Origin: Streptomyces sp. H39-S7
GTDB taxonomy: Bacteria; Actinomycetota; Actinomycetes; Streptomycetales; Streptomycetaceae
Assembly: GCF_027158205.1 (NCBI RefSeq)
Contig: NZ_JAPVLU010000035.1
Span: forward strand, 40,320 to 104,319
Length of the DNA stretch: 64,000 nt
Direction of reading: 5' to 3'
The notes under the pieces were generated by a model. It worked only from the letters and a program-made list of their open reading frames with translations. It had not been told where the DNA came from and did not search any database. The position numbers and the translations under genes are program-made. Every line of letters begins with the position of its first letter. Position 1 is the stretch's first letter. Below, piece after piece: positions 24,795 through 33,889 of the stretch.

Positions 24795-26066
24795 CTATGC
24801 TTCCGTTTCCATCCGGATTTGCGCCTCCGTCTCGGGTGCGTCGCGCTGTTCGCCGACGGCGGCCGCCGCGGCCGCCTCCGCACCGTCTTCGGTCCCGGCC
24901 CTCGCGGCGGCGCGCCGCATCCGGTACCACTCGACCATGTCGAGCGCCACGATCAGACCGGCCAGCCACAGGACGGCGCCCAGGGCGGGCAGCCGGGAGG
25001 CCAGTGGCAGGCTGACGAGGACAGCCGCCGCGGCGGTGAGCCGGGTGACGGACCAGAGCCGGAACATCCGCCGGCGGGTGTAGACGAAGACGAGCAGGAA
25101 CAGGCCGCAACCGCCGTACAGCAGCGCCGCGGCGCCGGCTCCCAGCCGGTGCCCGGGATGCGCGACCGCGTCGTGCAAGCCCACCGCGGTGGCGATGACG
25201 GCGCTGATGAGGCCCAGATGTGCGTAGGACAGGACATGCCGGACCATGTCGAACTGCTTGTCGGCGGCCGCCACCGCGAATCGCATGGCGCTGGCCGCGA
25301 AGGCGAAGTACACCCACCACAGGGCGGCGGTGAGGACGAACGCGGCGGCCACCGTCGCCAGTACGCCGCCGCTGATGTGTGCGGTGCCCGTGACCGGGCT
25401 GCCGATGGCGATGATGGTCTCGCCGAGCGCGACGATCAGGAAGAGGCCGAAGCGTTCGGGCAGGTGACCCGAGTGGAAGTGTGTGGTCGTCCGGCGGCGC
25501 AGGAGCTGCGGAGTGAGGGTGTCGACGAGCGCGGCCGCGGCCCACAGCGCAATCCGCGCGTTGCCCTCCACCAGACCGCCGGCGAGCAGCAGCGGGCCGG
25601 TGACGACGGCCGAGACCAGGAAGGAGTTGAGGTGGAGGTGCTGCCAGCGCAGTGCGAGGCCCTGGAGCACCAGCCGGGCGACCCAGTACGAGGCCCCGAA
25701 GAGCAGACCGCGGTCACCGTAGGCGCCGGGCACCGCCAACCCCATGAACAGCGCGCACAGCGCGACCGCGAAGATGCCGAGGCGGTCGGGGGCGTTCTCC
25801 ACGTCCTGCCGGTTGGCATGCACGGAGGTGGCTGTCCAGGCCCAGTAGGCGGGGACGAAGACGATCAACGCCCGACCGGTGCCCGCCCAGCTGTGGTCGG
25901 CCTGCAACAGCGAGCTGACCTCGGTGATGGCGAAGACGTACACCAGGTCGAAGAACAACTCCGCCCAGCTCACCTGCTTGTCCGGCTCCTCGGCGGTCCC
26001 GGCACCGCCGCCCGCCTTCTCGGGGTCCGTCTGCGCGGGGTCCACCGCCTCCCCGACCGTGCCCAC
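24795..26066 (-). CDS. Low-temperature-requirement A (LtrA) family membrane protein
   Basis: A 423-residue polytopic membrane protein. LtrA signatures are at the N-terminus (VSWAELFFDLVYVFAITEVSS) and in the middle (ERFGLFLIVALGETIIAIG). About ten hydrophobic helices can be counted. The Ala/Glu-rich tail (380-423) is probably disordered. The family is named from a Listeria mutant that grows poorly in the cold; the molecular role is not known. It begins three bases after the stop of the upstream DUF6328 gene, so the two are one operon. Confidence 0.9.
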   Translation of the reverse strand: MGTVGEAVDPAQTDPEKAGGGAGTAEEPDKQVSWAELFFDLVYVFAITEVSSLLQADHSWAGTGRALIVFVPAYWAWTATSVHANRQDVENAPDRLGIFAVALCALFMGLAVPGAYGDRGLLFGASYWVARLVLQGLALRWQHLHLNSFLVSAVVTGPLLLAGGLVEGNARIALWAAAALVDTLTPQLLRRRTTTHFHSGHLPERFGLFLIVALGETIIAIGSPVTGTAHISGGVLATVAAAFVLTAALWWVYFAFAASAMRFAVAAADKQFDMVRHVLSYAHLGLISAVIATAVGLHDAVAHPGHRLGAGAAALLYGGCGLFLLVFVYTRRRMFRLWSVTRLTAAAAVLVSLPLASRLPALGAVLWLAGLIVALDMVEWYRMRRAAARAGTEDGAEAAAAAAVGEQRDAPETEAQIRMETEA

Positions 26067-26069
26067 CGC

Positions 26070-26615
26070 TCAACGCCCCTGGTCGGATCGATGGGAGCGG
26101 TGCCGCAGCCAGACCGGCAATCCGTACCAGCAGGCGAGGAACCACAGGCCGATGGCGGCGGTGACGATCTCGGCAACGACGTTGTTCAAGGCGACGTGCA
26201 GGATCAGCAGCACCACTGAGCCGACGGTCAGCGCGAGCAGGGCCATGCCGCACATCATCAGACGGCCGGCCACGTCGATGATCTCCTCCTTCAGGCGCTG
26301 GCCCGCGAGGATGCGGTGGATGGAGGCCGGGGCTATCAGAGCGCCCGTTGCCAGGGCCCCGCAGACGACGGCGACGACGTAGACCGTGAGGTCGAACGTC
26401 CCCAGCTCGCGAAAGTGCGGCGTGAAGGAGATGCTGAGCAGGAAGCCGAAGAGGATCTGCACCCCCATCTGCGCGACGCGCGTCTCCTGGAGCACTTCGG
26501 CCCACCGTCGGTTGACGCGTTCCTGTTCGCTCTCTCCGCCGTCACCGGGCGCTGGGCCGGAGTCTGTTGCGCGGGGGCGGCTCGCGTCTGCGCGGGCGGG
26601 GGGCGGGACGGACAT
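26070..26615 (-). CDS. DUF6328-like four-helix membrane protein
   Basis: A 181-residue protein. A polar Pro/Ala/Glu N-terminus (1-35) precedes four membrane helices (MGVQILFGFLLSISF, LTVYVVAVVCGALATGAL, GMALLALTVGSVVLLILHV, IVTAAIGLWFLACWYGLP). The conserved RWAEVLQETRVAQ before helix 1 is typical of this uncharacterised family. The ATG at 26615 has GGAG six bases upstream; the longer frame to 26687 lacks one. Operon with LtrA. Confidence 0.8.
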   Translation of the reverse strand: MSVPPPARADASRPRATDSGPAPGDGGESEQERVNRRWAEVLQETRVAQMGVQILFGFLLSISFTPHFRELGTFDLTVYVVAVVCGALATGALIAPASIHRILAGQRLKEEIIDVAGRLMMCGMALLALTVGSVVLLILHVALNNVVAEIVTAAIGLWFLACWYGLPVWLRHRSHRSDQGR

Positions 26616-26892
26616 GGAGTCTCCAGATTTTCCTATGGGAAGGTAAATATCTGGTTTCCCGCGAAGTTCCTTTTCATGCTGGCGCAAGCGCTGCCGATCA
26701 TGCGGCGCCGGAGCCGGAGTCGGACTTCATCTCGATGGCTCCGGCGTCGCGCACATGACCATTCTGGCATTTCCGCGGACATCATCACAGACCTCCCACT
26801 AGGGTGAAGCGCGATCTGTGGTGATCGCGACGGGCCGAGCGCGGGGTGGGATGATGGCGAGCACAGCCGCAGGAAATGGACGGTCCTGACCG

Positions 26893-28314
26893 ATGGCGGC
26901 CATGGTCGCGGTGAAATCCCTGACGCGCCGCGCCGCCCGCGAACCCTCCCCTCCCCCCGCCACTCCCCGACGGTTACGACGGGCCGTCCTGGCGCTGCTC
27001 CTGTGCACCGTGGCGTTATGGGGATCGCTGCAACTCGCCCTCACCGGCGCCCACACGGCGATATCCGCCGCTGCGGCGCACACGGTGCCCGCGATCGTCG
27101 ACACCTCGCAGGTGGCCTACTTCCTGGCCGACGCGGACCGTGTCGCAGCCGGCAGCTTCGCGTCCGGGACCGTGGCCCTGAGCGGCCCGGGGCAGCGCTA
27201 CCAGGACGATCTCAAGTCGGCGCACCAGGCGCTGGCACGAGCCGCCGAGCACGATGCGACCGGGCCGGCCGGCAGCGGGCAGTTGCAGGCCATCGAAGGG
27301 CTGCTCGTCGAGTACACCAGCCTGATCGAACAGGCGCATGCCACCGCGGGGCGGGGCGTCCTCAGCACCGCCTATCTGAGTTACGCCTCGAACCTGATGC
27401 ACAAACCCGACAGCGGGATCCTCGCCCAGGTCCAGCTTCTACAAGCTGCCGATCAGCAGGCACTGAGCCGGCAACGACACAGCCCGTGGCTGGCGCCCGC
27501 CACGCTGTACGGCGTGCTCGTCCCGGCCGCGGTGGCCCTGGTCCTGCTCGTGGCCACACAGCGCTTTCTGAGCCGTCACTTCCACCGGCGGATCAACCCG
27601 TACCTGCTCGCCGCATCCGGCCTGCTGATCACGTTGGCCGGCTGGACGGTCGTGGCGACCCTGCACAGCGACCGGGCGTTCACCACCGCGTGTGATGAGG
27701 CGCTCCCCTCGCTCACCGCTTCCTGGCAGGCCCGCACGCTCGCCCGGCAGGCAGCGGGCGCCGACGCTCTGGCGATCGTGCAGACCGCCCCCGGACAGGG
27801 CTTCTCCCACGGCTTCGCCACCTACACCGCCCCTCTCGCGGACCGTCCGGTGACCCCTGCCGTGATCGAGGCCGCCCGCACCGGTGGACCCGCATTCCAG
27901 GGAATCCTCGCCGACCTGCTGCGGAGCGACCTCGGCCCCGACTCCGACGACACCGCTCGACGGGACACCGCCTTGCGCACCCTCCAGGACTTCCGGCGCT
28001 TCACCGCCGCCGATACCGACCTGCAGCGGCAGGCCGCCGGGCACGACTTCGCCGCGGCCGCCACGACGGACCCGGCCATGGTGGCCACGGCGGTAGGCCC
28101 CGGTCCCACCCAACTGGGTGGCACCGGCGCCACCCTCGACATGGATCTGACCCGCCTCACCGACCTCCACCGACAGCGATTGGCCGACGCTGAAGCCTCG
28201 GCGCGCTCCGACCTGGGTCTCCAACTCGCCCTTCCCGTACTGTGCGCCGCGATCGCCGCGCTGTGCCTGGCCGGGCTCTGGCCACGCATCGACGAGTACC
28301 GGGCGGCGCGATGA
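26893..28314 (+). CDS. Membrane protein with two extracytoplasmic helical domains, coupled to a solute-binding lipoprotein
   Basis: 473 residues, not a named family to me. Membrane helices are at about 29-50, 195-222, 238-260 and 448-468. Between them lie two outside helical segments of about 140 and 185 residues, rich in Ala and Gln, which resemble the four-helix sensor domains of chemoreceptors. No kinase, HAMP or catalytic motif is present. Its stop overlaps the ATG of the lipoprotein gene (ATGA), so the two products probably work together, perhaps as a ligand-sensing or signalling unit instead of a transporter. The 277-bp gap before it (26616-26892) shows no clear promoter or gene. Confidence 0.7.
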   Translation: MAAMVAVKSLTRRAAREPSPPPATPRRLRRAVLALLLCTVALWGSLQLALTGAHTAISAAAAHTVPAIVDTSQVAYFLADADRVAAGSFASGTVALSGPGQRYQDDLKSAHQALARAAEHDATGPAGSGQLQAIEGLLVEYTSLIEQAHATAGRGVLSTAYLSYASNLMHKPDSGILAQVQLLQAADQQALSRQRHSPWLAPATLYGVLVPAAVALVLLVATQRFLSRHFHRRINPYLLAASGLLITLAGWTVVATLHSDRAFTTACDEALPSLTASWQARTLARQAAGADALAIVQTAPGQGFSHGFATYTAPLADRPVTPAVIEAARTGGPAFQGILADLLRSDLGPDSDDTARRDTALRTLQDFRRFTAADTDLQRQAAGHDFAAAATTDPAMVATAVGPGPTQLGGTGATLDMDLTRLTDLHRQRLADAEASARSDLGLQLALPVLCAAIAALCLAGLWPRIDEYRAAR

Positions 28315-29627
28315 CCAGGCCGGGCACCGCGCCGCGACACACCCGCGCCTGGACCCGAGCCTGCCTCGCGCTCGTGCTCGTCGCCCTGTCCGGCCTCGCG
28401 GCGTGCACCACCGGCGGATCGGGACAGGTGGTCCACGTACTCGGCACCTGGACCAAGGACGAGAAGGACTCTTTCGAGGCCATGGTCGCGCCGTTCGAGC
28501 AACGGACCGGGATCACCGTGGACTACCAGGGCTCCCGGGACTCCGACACCATCCTGGCCGACCGTGTCAGCAACGGGACCCCACCCGATCTCGCTGTCCT
28601 GTCCAGTCCCGGAAAGCTGGCGCAGTACGCCCGGGCCGGCCGGTTGACCCCGCTCGACGACTCACTCGACCTGCCGGGCATGAGAAAGCAGTACGGCGCG
28701 AACTGGGTCGAGTTCGGAGCGGTGGACCGCAAGCAGTACGCCGTGTTCGTCAAGGCGTCCATGAAGAGCCTCCTCTGGCACTCGCCCAAAGCCCTGAGCG
28801 CACACGGCTGGACGCCCCCCGGCACCTGGGACCAGCTCAGAACGCTGAACCAGCTGATCGCCCGGTCCGGCGTTCCCCCGTGGTGCATCGGGCTGGAGTC
28901 GAGCTCCACCTCCGGCTGGCCGGGGACCGACTGGCTCGAGGACATCGTCCTGGCCCAGTCGGGCCCGGTCATCTACGACCAGTGGGCGCGCGGCGAACTC
29001 CCGTGGAGCTCTCGGGAGATACAGCTGGCCTGGCAGACCTGGGGAGAGATCATCGGCACCAGAGGCCTGGTCCTCGGCGATGCCCGCGGCATGCTGCTCA
29101 CCCCGTTCGGCGCCGCGGGCACCTCCCTGTTCAGCCAGAGTCCCGGGTGCTACTTCGACCATGCGGGATCCTTCATCACCGAGTCCTACCAGAAGGGCAG
29201 TCCGCACCTCGCGCCCGGAGGAGACTTCGACGCGACCCCGTTCCCGACCATCAACCCACGGTTCCGGGGCAGTGCCGAGGTGGCCGGAGACCTGATCGCC
29301 ATGTTCCACGCCACCCCGGCCGCCCGCCAACTCGTCGCCTACCTCACGACAACCGCCGCGCAGAACATCTGGGTGGGACGGGGAGGGGCGATCAGCCCCA
29401 ACCGCGAAGTGGCCGCCTCCGAGTACCCCGACGCCCTGTCGCGCCGCCTGCGACAGCTTCTGGTCGACGCCCCCACCGTACGGTTCGACGCCTCCGACCT
29501 GATGCCCGACACGATGCAGAGCTCATTCCACCAAGCGGTCCTGTCCTATGCCAACGACCCGACTCAGCTGAGTTCCATCCTCGCCGCCCTGGACCGGGTC
29601 CGCGCCACTGTCTACGCCGGAACGTGA
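28311..29627 (+). CDS. Extracellular solute-binding lipoprotein (family 1, sugar type)
   Basis: 438 residues with a lipoprotein signal (LALVLVALSGLAAC, lipid Cys32). The mature part has the family-1 solute-binding fold: FEAMVAPFEQRTGITVDYQG, PPDLAVLSSPGKLAQYA, WDQLRTLNQLIA and WLEDIVLAQSG. It should bind a sugar or similar solute at the membrane. No ABC permease or ATPase is near; the partner is instead the membrane protein before it. The ATG at 28311 couples the two genes. Its 3' end overlaps the convergent MerR gene by 105 bp. Confidence 0.87.
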   Translation: MTRPGTAPRHTRAWTRACLALVLVALSGLAACTTGGSGQVVHVLGTWTKDEKDSFEAMVAPFEQRTGITVDYQGSRDSDTILADRVSNGTPPDLAVLSSPGKLAQYARAGRLTPLDDSLDLPGMRKQYGANWVEFGAVDRKQYAVFVKASMKSLLWHSPKALSAHGWTPPGTWDQLRTLNQLIARSGVPPWCIGLESSSTSGWPGTDWLEDIVLAQSGPVIYDQWARGELPWSSREIQLAWQTWGEIIGTRGLVLGDARGMLLTPFGAAGTSLFSQSPGCYFDHAGSFITESYQKGSPHLAPGGDFDATPFPTINPRFRGSAEVAGDLIAMFHATPAARQLVAYLTTTAAQNIWVGRGGAISPNREVAASEYPDALSRRLRQLLVDAPTVRFDASDLMPDTMQSSFHQAVLSYANDPTQLSSILAALDRVRATVYAGT

Positions 29628-30044
29628 CGCCTCGCCGAGCCCGTTGGGATGCCGAACCCCAGGCCGGGGCAACCCTGGCGCATGGTTGGTGCCGCGCACC
29701 ACGTCGAGGTACTCGGCCACGGCGTCCCTGTTGCGGGTCAGGCACTCGATGCGTTCGGTCAGGCGGTCCCTTTCGAATTCGAGCGTCGCGAGCATCTCCG
29801 GCGTCGCGTCGGGGAAGTGGATGATCCGGGGTTTGTTGAGGCACGGGAGGATCTGCTTGATGATCCGCGTCGGCAACCCCGCGTCGAGCAGTCCTCTGAT
29901 CTGCAGGACCCGGTCCACGTTGTACTCGTCATAGGCGCGGTATCCGTTCGGGGCGCGACCTGCGACGATCAATCCCTGCTCCTCGTAGTAGCGCAGCAGC
30001 CGACGGGGAGTGGCTGTGCGCTCCGACAGTTCTCCGATGCGCAT
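29523..30044 (-). CDS. MerR-family regulator
   Basis: A 173-residue MerR regulator. The winged helix-turn-helix is at 1-70 (MRIGELSERTATPRRLLRYYEEQGLI, NGYRAYDEYNVDRVLQI), then a coiled coil (85-125). No metal-binding Cys motif is seen, so a drug or small-molecule signal is more likely than a metal. The start at 30044 begins at the HTH. The last 35 residues lie inside the 3' end of the solute-binding gene on the other strand and look non-conserved. Divergent from an MFS exporter, the probable target. Confidence 0.9.
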   Translation of the reverse strand: MRIGELSERTATPRRLLRYYEEQGLIVAGRAPNGYRAYDEYNVDRVLQIRGLLDAGLPTRIIKQILPCLNKPRIIHFPDATPEMLATLEFERDRLTERIECLTRNRDAVAEYLDVVRGTNHAPGLPRPGVRHPNGLGEASRSGVDSGADPVQGGEDGTQLSRVVGIGQDRLVE

Positions 30045-30069
30045 GTGCCCTACCTCTCTCCGAGCCGCC

Positions 30070-30094
30070 TTGACCTTCACATCAATGTGATGGT
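30070..30094. promoter_or_regulatory. MerR-type operator in the MFS promoter
   Basis: A dyad ACC-TT-CACAT-CA-ATGTG-AT-GGT spans 30073-30094 and abuts TTGACC (30070-30075), a -35 hexamer. Placing the operator between -35 and -10 is the hallmark of MerR-activated promoters. The MFS gene begins 16 bp downstream. Confidence 0.6.
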
Positions 30095-30109
30095 TTGAGC
30101 ATAGGCAGT

Positions 30110-31327
30110 ATGCGAAGCCACGACACACAACTGGCCGATTCCCAGCCGGGATCCGCACAGGACAAGCTCCCGCTGCCAGCGCTGCTGGCGCTGGCGACAG
30201 CCGTCTTCATCACCAGCCTGACCGAGACGCTGCCCGCCGGCCTGCTGCCGGCGATGAGCGCCGACCTCGGCGTCGGCGAGTCCGCAACCGGGCAGACGGT
30301 GACGATCTACGCGATCGGGACCGCTCTCACGGCGATCCCCCTGACCGCGGCCACGGCAGGGTGGCGGCGCAAGCGCCTGCTGCTCACGGCGATGGCGGGA
30401 TTCGCCGTCGCCAACACGGTCACAGCGGTCTCGGCGAACTATCCCCTGACCATGGCGGCCCGGTTCGGCGCCGGGGTGGCCGCGGGCCTGGCCTGGGCGC
30501 TGCTGGCCGGATACGCCCGCCGCATGGCCCCCGCCCACCTGCAGGGCAGAGCGATCGCCATCGCCATGGCCGGCATTCCGCTCGCTCTGTCCCTGGGAGT
30601 GCCCGCAGGGACCTTCCTCGGCCACGTCCTCGACTGGCGCGCGGCGTTCCTGCTCATGACCGCACTCACCGTCGCCCTGCTCGCATGGATCACCGCCACG
30701 GTCCCGGACTACCCCGGACAACGGACGGAAGGCCGAACGTCGATGCCGCGGACTCTCCGCATCCCGGGCGTGGCGCCGGTCCTGTTCGTCACCTTCGTCT
30801 TCGTACTCGCCCACACCATCCTCTACACCTACATCGCCACGTTCCTCGACCGGCTCGGCATGGGCGACTCCACCGACCTCGCACTGCTGCTCTTCGGCGC
30901 CGCATCCCTGGCGAGCATCTGGATCGTGGGCGCGCACATCAGCCGGAGGCTGCGAACCCTCACCATCGCCAGCACCCTCCTGGTCGCCGTGTCGGCCGCC
31001 GTGCTGGCGCTGTTGGCCGGCAGTCCCGTTCTGGTCTACCTGGCGGTGATCCTGTGGGGCCTGGGATGGGGTGGTGTCCCCACCCTCCTGCAGACCGCGG
31101 CGGGCGACGCGGGGGGCGAGTCGGCGGACGCCGCGCAGGCCATGCTCGTCACCTTGTGGAACGTGGCCATGGCCGGCGGCGGCCTCGCCGGTGGCATCCT
31201 GCTCGACACGGCCGGCTCCACGGCCTTCCCCTGGAGCGTCCTCGTCCTGTTGCTGCCGGTGCTGGTCGTCGCGGTCGCCGCTCGCGCCCATGGCTTCCCC
31301 GCCAGGGGCGCGAGCACGACCCCGTGA
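30110..31327 (+). CDS. MFS transporter, DHA1 type
   Basis: A 405-residue exporter with 12 predicted helices in two halves. The first helix carries AVFITSLTETLPAGLLPAM, the second region AIGTALTAIPLTAATAGWRRKRLL (motif A-like), and GIPLALSLGVPAGTFLGHVLDWRAAF is motif C of drug/H+ antiporters. It probably exports a toxic small molecule or sugar, under MerR control. The ATG at 30110 is just after the operator; the frame opens at 30095. Convergent with the next gene (12 bp). Confidence 0.9.
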   Translation: MRSHDTQLADSQPGSAQDKLPLPALLALATAVFITSLTETLPAGLLPAMSADLGVGESATGQTVTIYAIGTALTAIPLTAATAGWRRKRLLLTAMAGFAVANTVTAVSANYPLTMAARFGAGVAAGLAWALLAGYARRMAPAHLQGRAIAIAMAGIPLALSLGVPAGTFLGHVLDWRAAFLLMTALTVALLAWITATVPDYPGQRTEGRTSMPRTLRIPGVAPVLFVTFVFVLAHTILYTYIATFLDRLGMGDSTDLALLLFGAASLASIWIVGAHISRRLRTLTIASTLLVAVSAAVLALLAGSPVLVYLAVILWGLGWGGVPTLLQTAAGDAGGESADAAQAMLVTLWNVAMAGGGLAGGILLDTAGSTAFPWSVLVLLLPVLVVAVAARAHGFPARGASTTP

Positions 31328-31339
31328 ACGCGCGGGCCT

Positions 31340-32203
31340 TCAGCCCTTGCCGAACTGCAGGGCCGGGAAAGCGCCCGCAGCCCTCAGGGTTCTGGTGAAG
31401 CCGCCGGCCAGGGCGGTGAGGCGCGCGGTGGCAGCCGGGCCGAGGTGGTCGTACGGGGCGGTGTCGAGACGGTCGGTGAGCTCCTCGGCCCCACTGCGCA
31501 GATCCGCACCCGACTCCGTGAGGTCTCCTGACTCGTCCAGCAGACCGCGCCCGCGCAACCGGTCCTGCGCGGCGGCCCACTGCTGCGCGGACCATCCGCG
31601 GGTCTGCATGAACAGTGCCGCCTTCGGTGCCGTGCCGGTGGCGTTGTGCAGGATCAGGGCCTCTATGCCGGACAGGCCGGCGATCGCCAGGGCGGCGAGG
31701 TGACCGTCCCCCCGGTGCTCGCGCAGCAGCGTCGCGGCATGCCAGAGGGCCAGGTGGGGTTCCTCGGGGACGGGGAGGTCGGCGTTGGCGGCGTACAGCG
31801 GCCGCGCCTCCCTGCGGCAGGCTTCGGTGGCGCGCAGCGCCAGCTCGGCCGCCTCGGCCATGTCGTTCGAGGTGACGGCCTCATCTCCGAGCAACCGCCG
31901 CAGCGTTCGGTCCACACCGCGCAACCGGGCCCCGAGCACCGCTTGGGGCTCGGTGAGGGTCCATGCGGCGGGGATGCAGCGCTCCACGTGCTCGTGGTTG
32001 AAGTTGTAGAACGTCGCTGAGACGGTGCCCGCGCCGACCGCCCCGAGCGGGGCCGCGCGGCCTGCGAAGTAGACCATGGCGCCGCGCTGCAGCCCGAGCG
32101 CCGCGAGTTCGTCCGCGTGATCCGGCGAGAAGTACACACAGCCGTGCAGGGGCGCGACGGCCTGGTGACAGAGGCGGGCGGTGCTTCCCTCGGGTGCCGT
32201 CAT
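31340..32203 (-). CDS. SCO6745-family (SalK-like) protein
   Basis: A 287-residue protein of the actinomycete SCO6745/SalK group. It is mostly helical, with CHQAVAPLHGCVYFSPDHADELAALGL, FYNFNHEHVERCIPAAW and RGWSAQQWAAAQDRLRGRGLLD. The C-terminal part resembles a MarR-like winged helix. No catalytic site is known. Ends beside the MFS gene. It starts 58 bp after the stop of the GntR gene, so they may be co-transcribed. Confidence 0.78.
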   Translation of the reverse strand: MTAPEGSTARLCHQAVAPLHGCVYFSPDHADELAALGLQRGAMVYFAGRAAPLGAVGAGTVSATFYNFNHEHVERCIPAAWTLTEPQAVLGARLRGVDRTLRRLLGDEAVTSNDMAEAAELALRATEACRREARPLYAANADLPVPEEPHLALWHAATLLREHRGDGHLAALAIAGLSGIEALILHNATGTAPKAALFMQTRGWSAQQWAAAQDRLRGRGLLDESGDLTESGADLRSGAEELTDRLDTAPYDHLGPAATARLTALAGGFTRTLRAAGAFPALQFGKG

Positions 32204-32261
32204 TCGGTGCCTCCGGTATCGGTGAGCGGGTTCGGCCGTCCGGCCGGGTGGGCGGAGCGCA

Positions 32262-32966
32262 TCAGTCTTCCTTCGTGGGTTCGTTGTGGGTGCAGCCGGT
32301 CAGGGCGGCTGCGGTCTGCGTCAGGTGCCGGATCAGTACCTCGGCAGCGGTGCCGGCGTCGCGGGCCAGCGCCGCCTCCTCCAGCCGGCGGTGTTCGGCG
32401 GGGGCGTCCCGGTCGGGGTCGCGGTGCGCCGACCAGCGGCGGGCCAGCTCGCTCGCGGTCCACATGCGGTCGAAGGTCGCCAGCAGGACGGGGTTGCCGC
32501 AACCCTCCAGGAGGGTGCGGTGGAAGACCCGGTGGGCTTCGGACCACGCACCGCTGTAGTACTCGCCCTCCTCCGGCACGTACGGCGGTGTGCGGGTCAG
32601 ACGGTGGTGGGCGGCTCGTACGCGGGCCTCCCACTCGACATCACCGCGCTCGACGGACATGCGCAGCACGACCGGTTCGATGGTCAGGCGGGCCTCCGCG
32701 ATCTCCTGCCAGCGGCGGTCGGAGAAGGTCGGGACGGCGAAGCCGCGGTTGGGCAGCCGGTCGGCGAGGCCCTCACCGACCACCCGTACGAGCGCTTCGC
32801 GTACGACAGCCAGGCTCACGCCCCGTTCCTTGGCGAGGTCCTGCGGCTTGAGGGCGTCGCCCGGGGCGTGCTCCCCGCGCATGATCGCGTCCCTCAAGTG
32901 TGCGTAGACCTGCTCGGAAAGCATCTGCTTCCCCGCCGAGTTCGGGGTGTCGATCGCCTGGCTCAT
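32262..32966 (-). CDS. GntR-family regulator, FadR (FCD) type
   Basis: 234 residues: a winged helix at 15-80 (LSEQVYAHLRDAIMRGEHAPGDALKPQDLAKERGVSLAVVREAL region) and an FCD ligand domain at 90-220 that keeps metal-binding Asp/His-type positions (EAHRVFHRTLLEGCGN). FCD regulators usually bind small organic acids. TATGAT six bases before the ATG gives a leaderless, probably self-regulated gene. Confidence 0.88.
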   Translation of the reverse strand: MSQAIDTPNSAGKQMLSEQVYAHLRDAIMRGEHAPGDALKPQDLAKERGVSLAVVREALVRVVGEGLADRLPNRGFAVPTFSDRRWQEIAEARLTIEPVVLRMSVERGDVEWEARVRAAHHRLTRTPPYVPEEGEYYSGAWSEAHRVFHRTLLEGCGNPVLLATFDRMWTASELARRWSAHRDPDRDAPAEHRRLEEAALARDAGTAAEVLIRHLTQTAAALTGCTHNEPTKED

Positions 32967-32972
32967 ACCGCC

Positions 32973-33001
32973 ATCATAGACGATCCAAATGATAATCGAT
33001 T
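32973..33001 (-). promoter_or_regulatory. GntR promoter and AT-rich operator
   Basis: On the minus strand TATGAT (32973-32978) is a good -10, six bases before the start codon. AATCGATT (32994-33001) is a palindromic core flanked by near-symmetric AT-rich arms, unusual in this G+C-rich DNA, and overlaps the -35 position. It is the likely operator for GntR. Confidence 0.5.
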
Positions 33002-33359
33002 CTTATTTACTTCATCGATCACCAGTAAAACGGGTGACCCTGCGCGACCACCCGCCCGAGCACCACCGAGGACGGCCCCCATCCCTCCATGGCAGCCTGG
33101 CAACCCCGGGCCCCGCCACATGGTCCGCGCCGGTCATCCCAACGGCGTTGCCCCGGGCCATGATCGGCCACTAAAGTCCGTCAGGTGACTGCCGGGTCGG
33201 CCATGTGCCACGCACGAGTGAGGTTCCCGGCCTCGGCGTGAGCGCGAGGCGGGCACGAGGCCCGCCCCCTTCTCCGTGTCCTACTCCGACGCCCGCGCCC
33301 CTACACGGCTGTACGGCGCTTCATCCCAGCGGAATCACAGACCCGGAGACACACCCCTG
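33002..33359. other. Intergenic stretch without a recognisable gene
   Basis: About 360 bp between the divergent gntR and VOC genes. ORFs crossing it have no database-like features and unusual codon use. No hairpin or clear promoter besides the AT-rich patch next to gntR was found. Confidence 0.5.
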
Positions 33360-33788
33360 ATGTCACACGACCAGCAGCACCCGCACGCATCCGACCTGCC
33401 GGCAACCACCGTCCAGCTCAACCACACCGCCGTCTACGCCAGCGACCGGCACCGGTCGGCGGAGTTCATCGCCTTGATCCTGGGCCTGCGGGTCGGCGCT
33501 CCGTTCGGACCGTTCCTGCCTGTCGACCTCGGCAACGGCGTGACGCTCGACTACTACGAGAAGCGGGACGAGCCGATCCAGTCGCAGCACTACGCGTTCC
33601 TCGTGCCCGAGGCGCAGTTCGACGCCATGGTCGCCCGCCTGGAGGCGGTCGGGGTCACCCACTACGCGGACCCCAGCCACACCGAACCCGGCCGGATCAA
33701 CAGCTGGTTCGGGGGTCACGGCGCGTACTTCGAGGACCCGGACGGCCACAACATGGAGATCATGACCCGGCCCTACGTCCGCCCTTGA
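33360..33788 (+). CDS. VOC-superfamily protein (glyoxalase/dioxygenase fold)
   Basis: 142 residues with one VOC domain: LNHTAVYASDRHRSAEFIALILGL, then HYAFLVPEAQFDAMVARL and the metal-binding Glu in YFEDPDGHNMEIMTRPY. His at the beginning, His in the middle and Glu at the end fit a metal site. The ATG at 33360 is in a CCCTG-ATG context without a clear ribosome site; the frame opens at 33276. Function not assigned. Confidence 0.8.
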   Translation: MSHDQQHPHASDLPATTVQLNHTAVYASDRHRSAEFIALILGLRVGAPFGPFLPVDLGNGVTLDYYEKRDEPIQSQHYAFLVPEAQFDAMVARLEAVGVTHYADPSHTEPGRINSWFGGHGAYFEDPDGHNMEIMTRPYVRP

Positions 33789-33889
33789 CGGGCCGCCTGG
33801 ACCCCGTCCTCCCGTACGGCTGTCACAGCGGTGGGATGCGGATGGTGAGTCCATGCGGTGGGGCAGCCCCAGCGTTGGCTGGGGGGACA

